This document shows, piece by piece, positions 44,301 to 53,059 of a DNA stretch of 64,000 bases. Each line of letters starts with the position of its first letter. Within the stretch, counting starts at the first letter, position 1. The position numbers were made by a program, and so were the translations under genes. The DNA is from Ryuthela nishihirai. Taxonomy: Eukaryota > Arthropoda > Arachnida > Araneae > Heptathelidae. The notes under the pieces are model-generated. The model saw only the letters and a list, made by a program, of their open reading frames with translations, had not been told where the DNA came from and ran no database searches. Location: assembly GCA_038380435.1 (NCBI GenBank), contig JAWZYU010000011.1, forward strand, positions 86,156,501-86,220,500, written 5' to 3'.

Positions 44301-44979
44301 AAATTGGTCAGGCAGGCTGTGATTCAGTTAATCTGAATGGTTGCAGTCTTGAGCAGGTGTCACAGTTTAATTATCTTGGGAGCTATGTAACAGATAATGG
44401 TGATGTGCGGCATGAGATTAACAGACGAATAGGGATTGCTGCTGGGACTTTTAAGAATCTATGGAGAGTGTGGAGAAATAGGCGTACACACCTAAAGACT
44501 AAAATTAGACTGTATAATAGTTTGGTTCTTTCTAGGGTTAGTTATGGTAGTGAAACTTGGACACTTTGTAAACAAGATAACAGGAAACTAGATGCTTTTG
44601 ATTCCAGATGCTTACGCAGTATCTTGGGCATTAGGTGGTTCAACTTTGTAACTAATGATGAGATTAGGAAAAGGAGTTTGCAACCTCCTTTAAGCAGCAT
44701 ATTGTGCAGAGAGAGACTCCGTTGGTTTGGCCATGTTGCCCGTATGAATAATTATAGATTGGCGAATAGGGTTATGAACAGTGTGCCTAAAGGCCTCAGA
44801 AAGAAGGGGAGACCTAGGATGCGGTGGGCAGACAATGTCAAACAGGACCTTGTTAGAATTGGTGTGCAGTGGCCAGATGCAGTAGATGTAGCTCAGGATA
44901 GACTTGCTTGGAGAACTAAATTGCACGGTCTGGTTGGACCTCCGTAGCCCATGGCTGCTTGAGGATGATGATGATGATG
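41377..44979 (+). mobile_element. Full-length RTE-type LINE with 10-bp target duplication
   Basis: A 3.6-kb non-LTR retrotransposon. The direct repeat AGTCATAAAA occurs at 41367-41376 and 44980-44989. The 5' untranslated region is about 560 bp. The single ORF (41936-44947) is open throughout. The 3' untranslated region is only about 32 bases and ends in a GAT/ATG microsatellite, which is typical of RTE elements. Both ends, the ORF and the duplication are intact, so insertion is recent. Four other RTE pieces lie in the window. Confidence 0.93.
41936..44947 (+). CDS. RTE endonuclease/reverse transcriptase, intact
   Basis: A 1003-residue protein for target-primed reverse transcription. The apurinic-type endonuclease domain occupies about residues 45-290: WNVRTLHR near 48, LQETRW near 76, GDFNAKVG near 184, SDHYLV near 279. 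The reverse transcriptase lies about 540-800: FKKGDRSSCDNYRGISLL near 568, FVDFKKAFDSVD near 646, GVRQGCILSPFLF near 703, YADDLALL near 748. The C-terminus has WFGHVARM and GLRKKGRPRMRW near 930-960. All catalytic residues that I can check are present. The start ATG opens shortly before the endonuclease; there is no second ORF. Reverse transcriptases of this kind can also mobilise SINEs. Confidence 0.95.
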   Translation: MASAFSSGGTGLCPMSAIRGLFDIVGIPSLNKHSFFKHPTNHFLSIGSWNVRTLHRAFSLDVLTQEFHRYNLDILGLQETRWTDKGQILKNNLKFLFSGRDDKKHHQGVGLLLSRHASDALLGYECINERFLTAKFQTSVKDLNVICCYAPTEDADEDEKDRFYEQLQDILNSVKKGDITLVLGDFNAKVGTDSDLWGGVIGPFGIGSCNSNGQRLLQVSKLNGFRITNTYYKHRDIHKYTWVSPDGLHKNMIDYILINSKWTSSVRNTRAYRGAEIGSDHYLVKSVLQLKLKKCCARVKKFTFNTEALTDPVIAKAYHDRLLSHYDSHGLLTTEVEEEWDHFKQAFLDTNSTLLGKKEQKRQNYLSDEALELISERKNCRNALNQYPTSPNRKHYRDLNKLVKDQLAADKNFWLDGLADKAEEAVRQHNSRELYQIVNVLCGRKRTGIQGLKDKQGKVIEGEDSVMARWAEHFSDVLNNVVSSTPIVCNDDRCIGGFNVGPITQSEVSLAVSKLKLHKSPGVDEITTEMLRAGNVSVTTWMTEILNLFYDKGMVPKDFTRAIIIPIFKKGDRSSCDNYRGISLLSVPGKVLSMIVLNRIKNLVDRQLRDEQCGFRSGRGCVDQIFSLRQILEKCLEFQKPLVASFVDFKKAFDSVDRHNLWLIVRSYGIPDKLVNIMKALYNNTESCVRVGKACSNWFSITSGVRQGCILSPFLFSLVIDYVMRNSLQGKDFGLKWAGDRKISDLDYADDLALLTNDVDEMNSFIRAVDETGSRVGLVINREKTKVMKIGQAGCDSVNLNGCSLEQVSQFNYLGSYVTDNGDVRHEINRRIGIAAGTFKNLWRVWRNRRTHLKTKIRLYNSLVLSRVSYGSETWTLCKQDNRKLDAFDSRCLRSILGIRWFNFVTNDEIRKRSLQPPLSSILCRERLRWFGHVARMNNYRLANRVMNSVPKGLRKKGRPRMRWADNVKQDLVRIGVQWPDAVDVAQDRLAWRTKLHGLVGPP

Positions 44980-44989
44980 AGTCATAAAA

Positions 44990-45451
44990 ATAATTTGGCT
45001 CCAAATTCCAGTGAGGTTGGGTAAATTTCCTCCTCCTCCCTCTGATGTGTTTTGACTATCTCGCTTTAATTTTTATCCCATGGAGAGTGTGTCTCGCAAA
45101 GTAAGCTGTTCTTTTATCATAATAATGCTTTTGGGCAATGGTGTATTTCGGGAGGGAGCCTTGGAACAGACCCGCTTTATTTTAATAAAAGTTCATTTCA
45201 ATTAAAAATCGGAGGCTCTTCGTAAATCAGGTTTTTTTAACGAAAAATGAGGCTGAAGGAAATTAAATATCTTAATGTCGTCTGTCTCGAATATCAACAA
45301 TATCCATTCGCTATTTATCACCGAAAGTAAATACTCTCGGTGATGTCAGTTGAATTAATCTGAAAATTGATACAAACATATTGAAACATAAATAGTGTAA
45401 ATTATATTAAACTGCAGTGGACCGTAAAAATGCGTATTTTAACTGAAACAG
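44990..45451. other. Stretch without recognisable features
   Basis: Short AT-rich sequence with one C/T-rich patch near 45030. No domain or repeat recognised. Confidence 0.5.
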
Positions 45452-45720
45452 GCCCGGATCTAAAACAAAAAATCTTGGAGTGGGACAAGAAACACCATTG
45501 AGCAGGGAAAATGTAAAAGAGGATGGTAAAAGAAGATTGGATTTCCAACGAATTTTAACATTTCTCCCTCCGTTTTGCAGGTCTTTAAAATTTTTCGTGA
45601 AAAATGCTTGTAATATAGAAAAGTTTAATCATTTTTCCCTCTACTACTATTATCAAAATTCTGAAGGGGGAACAAGGTCCACTGCCCCTGCCCCCTATAT
45701 TCGGTCTTCCTCTGAACCAC
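45452..45720 (+). mobile_element. MITE related to 33415-33690, right end decayed
   Basis: It begins CAGGCCCGGATCTAAAAC and shares the ATTTCCAACG...TTTCTCCCTCCGTTTTGCAG and TTCTGAAGGGGG-type segments with the other copy. The right end reads ATTCGGTCTTCC instead of the expected ATCCGGCCC. No target duplication seen. Confidence 0.5.
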
Positions 45721-46113
45721 GAGTCTGCTTCTCTTGAGAAACTGCGTACGTTCCAGAAGTTAAATTTTATTTCAGAAATGGGCCTACCCATTTTTCCTTA
45801 TGTTTGTCCTATTATTTCGTCTCCGCAGCTACCACCACAGGATCACTCACTTCAGACATCATTGAAAGAATGAAGTACATTTATTTACAATTTACCTAAA
45901 GGGTGTTTTTTCATAAACTAGCGACGTCGAAGACAAATCGAATTGCAGTAAACGTTTAATTGCTTCAGAGTGCGGAGGCTTTATAAGCAATTGGTTTGCA
46001 ACCAATTGCATACAGAGATCCTGCACACTTGTTATATTTCTTTTGGTCCGCTATGTTTAGTGAACTAATTTACCTTGATTTAGATAGTAAAGGAAATGTT
46101 TACGTTAACAATA

Positions 46114-48346
46114 TCACTGAAGCAGAAAATTCGTTCCATCAACATCATTAGCCAACAAGACCAAATCATCTGCATAACCTAAATCAGAAATTTTGAAATC
46201 TCTAGACCATTTAAGGCCAAAATCTTTCCCTTGCAAATAATTTCGAATTACATAATCAATAACTAAAGAGAAAAGGAGACAAAGTGTACTAGAAATGCTA
46301 AACCAATCGCTGCAAGACGTACCAATTCTCACACGACTCAGTGTTATTATAGAGAGCTCTCATTACACTAACTAACTTATCAGGTATTCCATATGATTTA
46401 ACAATCAACCAAAAATTATGTCGATCAACAGAGTCAAAAGTCTTTTTCAAATCTATAAAGCTAGCTACCACAGGTTTCTGAAACTTTAAATATTACTCAA
46501 GAATCTCCCTAAATGAAAATATTTCATCATTACATTTTCCCTACCACTTCTGAATCCACACTTTCATCACGCAGTTGTTCATCAACCAAATTATTAATTC
46601 TATTAAGCATATCGTGCAAAGAACTCTACCTGGAACAGAGATTAAAGTAATTCCCCAATAATTATCACAAGAATTGCGATCACCTTTTTTAAAAATTGGA
46701 ACAATGACAGCTCTAGTAAAATCCTTAGGAACAACACCTTTATCATTAAATATATTCAAAATTTCACTCAGCCATGTGACAACACAAATGTTCCCAGCTC
46801 TGAGCATTTCAGTGGTGAGTTCATCCAGCCCTGGAGATTTATGTAGTTTTAATTTAGAGATAGCCAAAGCGATTTCGGAAAGTGATAAAGGGACATCATT
46901 AAAGCCAGTAATGTATCTAACCTCATTACAAACAATGGGAGTAGAAATAATCACATTATTTAGAACATCTCTGAAATGCTCAGCCCACCTAGCCATCACA
47001 GAATCCTCACCTTCAACCAACTTGCCGTGTTTATCCCTCAATCCCTGTGTACCTGTCTGTTTCTTCCCACATGAAACATTCACAATCTGGTACAACCCCA
47101 CTGCTGTTACACTGTCTAACTGCTTCCTCTGTTTTGTCAGCCAAGCTATCAAGCCAAAGATTCTTATCAGCTGTTAATTGATCCTTTACACATTTATTAA
47201 GCTCGTTGAAATACCTTATGTTAGGACTAGCAGGTTGCTGATTCATATTAATCCTGCACTTCCTTCTTTCAAAAATAAGTTCCATAGCCTTATCACTCAA
47301 ATAATTTTTCTTCCACTGTTCCCTTTTACCCAAAAGTGTACTGTTGGTTTCAAGAAAATCCTGTTTAAACTGATCCCATTCTTTCTCAACTTCAGCAGTA
47401 AGTAAACCATGATTGATAATGATTAAGTAGCCTATCATGATATACTTTGGCTATATCTGGATCTTTCAGACCTTCAGTGTTGAAGGTAATTTTCTTAACC
47501 TTAGCACAACATTTCTTAAGTTTCAGCTGCAAGACACTTTTGACCAGGTAATGGTCAAACCCAATTTCGACTCCCCTGTATGATTTGGTATTCCTAACTG
47601 AACTAGCCCATTTGCTGTTAATTAAATATAATCTATTATATTCCTGTGCATCCCATCAGGTGAAACCCACGTATATTTATAAATGTCCCTGTGTTTGTAG
47701 TATGTATTAGTTATGTTTGAAATATGTATTTATTACTACTTTGAAATATGTATTAGTTAACTAAAAGTTAACTTACCTGTAGGAGACGTTCCCCATTACC
47801 ATTGGAACTACCAATGCCAAAGGAACCTAAAACTCCTGACTAAAGATCAGAGTCAATATCAACTTTAGCACTGAAGTCACCTGGCACAAGAGAAATATCT
47901 CCTTTCTTCACAGAATTCAAAATATCATGAAGCTGGCTGTAAAACGTGCCCTTCTCGTTCTCATCAGAGTCCCATGTGGGGGCATAACAACAGATGACAT
48001 TCCAGCCTTTAATTTTTGTTTTAAAATTTTCTGTAAGAATTCTTTCATTAATGCAGTCATATCCTAGAAGAGCATCGGTCGCGTGTCTGCTGAGAAGCAA
48101 ACCTACACTTTGAAGATGCTTTCCATCCTCCCTGCCCGAGAAGAGAAATTTAAAGTTATTTTTAAGCATCTCACCTTTACCTGTGCATCTGGTCTCTTGC
48201 AAGCCTAGAATATCTAGGTTATAAGGCTGAAATTCCTGTGTGAGGATATCAAGAGAATAATCTCTATGTAATGTCCTCACGTTCCACGTTCCTGCAGAGA
48301 GAAAATGAGTAGTAGGATTTTTAAAGGAACTAGGTGTAAACTGCAA
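46114..48346 (-). pseudogene. Degraded antisense RTE, truncated on its 3' side
   Basis: From the right, the endonuclease part (48346-47840) has AGTWNVRTLHRDYSLDIL and LGLQETRCTGKGE. The middle (47438-47031) and reverse transcriptase (47152-46541) have FKKGDRNSCDNYWGITLISV. The last piece (46332-46114) has DLGYADDLVLLANDVDG and then loses homology at about 46120. It is related to, but diverged from, the intact copy. LINEs are normally cut at the 5' end; here the C-terminal third and the microsatellite tail are missing, which points to a later deletion or insertion. Confidence 0.88.
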
Positions 48347-48471
48347 CTGATGTTTGCAATGGTGCTGAACAATATTTTAAATAGTAACTTTAGAAACATT
48401 TTCTTAGTAAATAGCTGTATGTTTTCACTATGAAACAAAATGTTGTAATTACTTTTCTTTATTGCAGCTAC

Positions 48472-51174
48472 CAGTGGCGGTTTGCGTATAGGCACTGTGG
48501 AACTGCAGCACCCCCAATTTCAACTTGATATTATTGATAACATTTAATATAATGAGTCCTTTTTTCTTTAATTCTTTCTTTATACTTGTACAATATATAA
48601 TCCTTAAGCTTAATGTCAGTAGCCATCCCTCAGTTTAAGAAAAAGATACAAAAATCTTTGTATGGAACTGTGCGCTTCACAGTACTAGCGGCGAGGTGTT
48701 TGACTGTTGTGCGCATGCGCACATAGGAAGCTACACGCGAGGCTGCAAGGGAGAGAGCACTGTCGTTCCCGCAGTGCCGACCCTGGCGTGCTGGTTGAAG
48801 GTAGTTTTTTTTTTACTCCGCTCGTGTTGTGCTTAAAAACCGTGTACCATATTCTTGAATGTGATAAAGTGTAGAATTAGATTATTATCCTGCTTCCAGC
48901 TATTCTATTTGATTCAGTTTTTTTTTTTCGGTTCTTTTATTTAACAGAAAACTTTAACCATGGCCTTGCATCCCCAAGAAATAAGTTCTGTGACTGTAAG
49001 TGAACTTCAACACCTTACGTTTTCACAGCTGTCTCTCCATGAGAAAGTTGCAGTTAAGAAAAAAGTTCGTAGCTTTAATTCTGAATGGTACCAACGGAAA
49101 AGTTGGCTTTGCGGCTGTGAAGTAAAAAATGCACTGTTTTGCTTCCCGTGTTTGCTGTTTGGAGGTGATGTAACGTGGACAAAAGATGATTTTAGAAATA
49201 TAAACAAAATGAAAGAAAAAACTGAAAAGCGTGAGAAGTCAAAGAAGCACGTTGATAATGTAGTTTCACTGGCACTTTTAGGAACCGTAAGTATTAAGGA
49301 GAAACTTAGTGAGGCATACAGACTTTCAATCAATGAGCATAATGTAAAGGCTAAAAAGAACCGTGAAATTTTGTCCAAAATAATAGACTGCATTTTTTCT
49401 TTTGTGGAAACTTTGAAACTCCCTTACGTGGATATGGTGAAAAAGGCGATTCAATAAATCCATGGGTATTTAGAGGATTAGTAAATTTTGCATCTAAATT
49501 AAATTCAGATTTAAAGAATCACTTAGAAACCAGTGCAGTCTTCAAAGGTGTTTCTAAGACCATTCAGAATGAGATACTTGACTGCCTGCTACAAATATAC
49601 CATGAGGAGATAAGGACGGAAATTAGAAAAGTTTCCTTTGTAGCTGTCATGGCTGATGACACAACAGATGTTTCGGAACACACTCAAATGGTCCTTGTTC
49701 TACGGTACGTATTGAATGGAGAAATATTTGAGCGTTTTTGGGGATTCTTTATTCAAGAAAATGAAACTGCAGATGGCATATCAAAACGTATTTTAGAACA
49801 ATTGGACATAATCCTTCAAGGAAATGAACAAAAACTGATAGCTCAAACATTTGATGGTGCAAATGTCATGAAAGGCAAAAAAGCAGGAATTCAAGCAAAA
49901 ATAAAAGCAGTTTATAGTAATGCACATTTCATTCACTGTTATGCACATCAACTTAATTTAATAATGAGAAATGCAGCAAGTATTACACGAAACGCAAGAA
50001 TATTTTTCTCTAACATTCTGGCTATTCCAACATTCTTCTCAAGATCACCGCAACGTGTGTCCATTCTCAAGAAGCATATGGAAGTCAGCATTCCACGTCC
50101 ATCTTCTACAAGATGGAACTTCAACATACGGACCATAAATAGAGTTCATGAAAATTTGCAACCTTTAAAAACTGCCTTACTGAAATTCAGTCAACATCAA
50201 ATGCTGATCAAACCATTGCAGAAGCAACAGGAATTTTAAAATACCTGAATGATGATAATTTCAAGTTTTGGTTAGAGCTTTTTCATCAGATTATGCCTCA
50301 TGTTGAAATAATTTACAACCAAATGCAATCTCGAGAAATTAGTGTGTTTAAAGTTAATATATAACAAATTTCAAAACTGCTATTTTAGAATTGAGAAACT
50401 CAAAGTACTGTGAGAATCCTTCAAAGACACTCATGGCAGAAGCTAAGGAAGTGTGTGACTGTATATGTGTTGATATAATGGACAGATATTCTTCCACTAA
50501 ACACTTAGTAGCTGCTAAATTGTTCAACAAGAAATGCTTCACTAGTTTTAATAATGAACATCCCACAGAAGAGATAGTACTGACCACTGAAACATACCCA
50601 TGATTGACAAAGAAAAGCTTGAAACTAAACTAAAAGTATTCTATTGTAGGTCTGATATTCATGAATATTGCAAATTAATTGGGTTGCTGAAATTTATTTT
50701 GGAAAATAATCTAGATGATGTTTTTAGTGAAATTACGAAACTGATAAAAATCCTATTGACAGTTCCCGTGACTACATCAGAGGCAGAACGCTGCTTTTCA
50801 ACATTGAAAAGAATAAAAACCTGTCTAAGAAGCACAATGAATTCGGAAAGACTAAATGCGCTTGCAGTGCTTTCAATGGAGAAAAATTTCCTCAGTTGTC
50901 ATCCAGAGATCAAGGAGAAAATTATTGATCTTTTTGGGCAAATTAAAACAAGAAGAATGGATTTCATTTTTAAATGAATAGATTAAGCTTGAACTGTAAC
51001 AATTTAGGTTAAAGTAAATAAAAAATATTTGATTTTGTTCTTTTAGGATTTTATCAAGTTTCTGAATAAATTTTCTTTTTACACATGTTTGTTTCCTTTT
51101 ACACAATTTTAAAACAAAGGCTAAAAATTTTCAGGAGCAGCACCCCCACTAATTTTAGCTACGAGCCGCCACTG
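48472..51174 (+). mobile_element. Complete hAT element with perfect 8-bp duplication
   Basis: The left end CAGTGGCGG and right end CCGCCACTG are inverted; the subterminal GCAGCACCCCC also recurs near both ends. The exact 8-mer GCAGCTAC flanks it (48464-48471, 51175-51182). Length 2,703 bp, with one transposase gene on the + strand. Complete ends and duplication show a single clean insertion, although the gene is now broken. Confidence 0.95.
48960..50977 (+). pseudogene. hAT transposase (ZMYM1-like), three or more frameshifts
   Basis: It starts MALHPQEISSVTVSELQHL at 48960. A TTF-type zinc finger follows (WLCGCEVKNALFCFPCLLFG), then a helical region. A one-base loss near 49428 shifts the frame, which continues with GEKGDSINPWVFRGLVNF. 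The catalytic core has MADDTTDVSEH at 49649 and FDGANVMKGKKAG, HCYAHQLNL. A second shift near 50190 leads to the ADQTIAEATGILKYL frame. More changes follow near 50350-50390 and 50590. The C-terminal hAT dimerisation domain is clear (LTVPVTTSEAERCFSTLKRI, then LNALAVLSMEK), ending at 50977. Such genes are often labelled zinc finger MYM-type protein 1-like. Inactive unless the breaks are assembly errors. Confidence 0.92.
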
Positions 51175-51214
51175 GCAGCTACGTAGCCACTGCACTTCAT
51201 GACTTCAGTTAGAG

Positions 51215-52371
51215 CAGGGAGGTTCAATCTTTCCGACTGTGAGTCTGTTTTAACCTATTTTCCTATTGCTTTTGGCTTTGACATTTGTCGATTAGTCGGT
51301 TTGTCAGTTTGTGGGTTTGACAAAACGTTGTTCTACCATATCTTTCGGACGAGATGGAGAAACAATGATTTATGTGTCACAAGAAAGCTTGTGACGCGGG
51401 TAGTGTCACAGGCTATAAAAAATTGACCTTCCCATACTTTCTTCCCCTCTAAAAAAGGGGAAACAGGAAAACTATTCTTCCACTATATCTGCAGAACGCG
51501 AAGCCGAAAGTAGCAAGCAATACGTCAAATGAACGCTTCTGATGGGGGGGAATGTCATAAGCTACGAAAAATTGACCACCCATGCTTTCTCCCCCTCCCC
51601 CTCCCCCTAAAAAAGGGGTGGGAATATGAAAATGATTGTTCCCCTATATCTCCTGAACGCGAATGTAGAAAGTAACAAGCTATATGTCAAATGAAAGCTT
51701 GTGACACGGGGAGTGTCATAAGTTATAAAAATATGACCTCCATACTTTCTTCCCCCCACAAAAAGGAGAAATACGGAAGTCGTTTTACTATATCTTCCAA
51801 ACGCGTGGGACTACTGCTACGAGTTAGGTGTCAAATGAAAACTCATATAAGGACCGTCGTAAACTATTTCGAGTTTTTAACCCACTACCTCCTCCTCCGA
51901 TAAAAAGGAGGGGGGGGGGATTTTCGCGGGGTTCGACTTTAACGACTCATATCTCAAAACAAAATGAAAAATGACGTCTCCAATGTTATGTACGACTTCA
52001 AACATGATCCCAAAAGTAGGGAGGGGAAATGTGGTCGATGTTTATGAATCATATATCAAATGAAAGTTTTTGAAAATAGGTGTTTTTAGTGACAAAAAAA
52101 ATATAAATTTTTTTTTAAATTACAAAATACCTATCTTTCTTTAGGGCCCAAAAAAGTAGAAAATAAACCTAAAGTAAATCGATGGTGCAATCAATCTCTG
52201 AGTTCGTATTCACTTCAAATGAAGATAAGGCGACGATACTGAACAAGATTGCCGGCGCCCTATCTTCTTTGAAGTGAATACGAACTCAGTGACTGATTGC
52301 ATCATCGATATGCTTTAGGTTTTATTTTTATTTTCTACTTTTTAGGGCCCTATAGAAAGATCGGTATTTTT
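51215..52371 (+). repeat. Repeat family C with 145-bp units and terminal hairpin
   Basis: From 51330 to 51900, a unit of about 145 bp repeats three to four times with drift. Each copy has the AACGCGA-like word, AAAGTA.CAAGC.ATA.GTCAAATGAA, GCTT.TGA..CGGG and TCATA.GCTATAAAAA. It ends in an inverted repeat with arms of about 110 bp (52122-52235 and 52258-52371), including GAGTTCGTATTCACTTCAAA and its complement, and AGGGCCC at each outer side. No protein recognised. The shorter copy at 11695-12180 shares both parts. Confidence 0.75.
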
Positions 52372-52481
52372 TTAATAATATGCAAGTTAGAATACTAATG
52401 GAGAATAAAAAATTATCTATACTTCGTTTCAGAATGGAGTGGCAAAATCTAACGATCAAAGAACACACCTAAACGTAACGC

Positions 52482-52619
52482 TACTATGTACAGAAATCCT
52501 AACTTTCTGTACATAGTACCTAAACGCTACTATGCACAGAAATCGAATTTAACTTACGTTACACAGAGTATTACAACTGCGAGTTCATTGAAAAACAACT
52601 CGCAGTTGTAATACTCTGT
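52482..52619. repeat. Two perfect hairpins side by side
   Basis: The first stem is TACTATGTACAGAAA with loop TCCTAAC (52482-52518). The second is a 23-bp perfect stem starting ACAGAGTATTACAACTGCGA with an 11-nt loop (52563-52619). The linker carries ATCGAATTTAACTTACGTTA, which is found again at 53842-53861. Confidence 0.85.
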
Positions 52620-52719
52620 CACAGAAAATAATTCCGTACCTTATGAGAGAAATAAGTCCTTTTTATAATGTACATTATTATTAAGAATTGTTTATGGAAA
52701 TGATCAATTAAAAATACTG

Positions 52720-52725
52720 TTTATT
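52720..52725 (-). promoter_or_regulatory. Poly(A) signal AATAAA
   Basis: On the minus strand AATAAA lies about 57 bases after the stop codon of the exon at 52783-53014, a normal spacing for a 3' end. Confidence 0.45.
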
Positions 52726-52782
52726 TTTTGTTTCCGGACTATTGCAGTGTACAATGAAGCATAATTTCTTTTACGCCGGCGA

Positions 52783-53014
52783 TTAGATGAATTGTTCGGC
52801 GTTGCTGAGGTCGTTGTTGACATCAGCGCCAGCGCTCATAGCCTGTTGCTTTGTTTCTACGAAAATTATTCGAAGTTTTATTTCAGATTCAACAAGTTTT
52901 GGTCCCCTGCAATTCTCTAGGTACTTGACCGCATGGTCCCAAACTTCGCAAGTGGCGCTGTCTGACCCCATATTGGGTGACAAAAGTAGGTTCGTACCTT
53001 CAATGGGACGCTTA
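52783..53014 (-). CDS. Unrecognised terminal coding exon
   Basis: An open stretch on the minus strand with codon composition unlike its AT-rich surroundings. A possible acceptor is ATTATATTAAG near 53015. It reads RPIEGTNLLLSPNMGSDSAT, then CEVWDHAVKYLENCRGPKLV, then FVETKQQAMSAGADVNND, ending LSNAEQFI and TAA/TAG-type stop at 52783. An AATAAA follows at 52720-52725. I do not recognise the protein. It could be the last exon of an upstream minus-strand gene starting beyond 53 kb, an alternative last exon of WDR47 if that gene spans this region, or a chance ORF of about 77 codons. Evidence is composition, stop and poly(A) signal only. Confidence 0.4.
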
Positions 53015-53059
53015 ATATAATGATATATTTGGGAATGTGAGGGAATTGGCAATGATTGG

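Noticed and set aside
44690..45004. Minus-strand ORF with a poly-serine run
   Set aside because: It is antisense to the RTE C-terminus; the serine run is the GAT-repeat tail read backwards.
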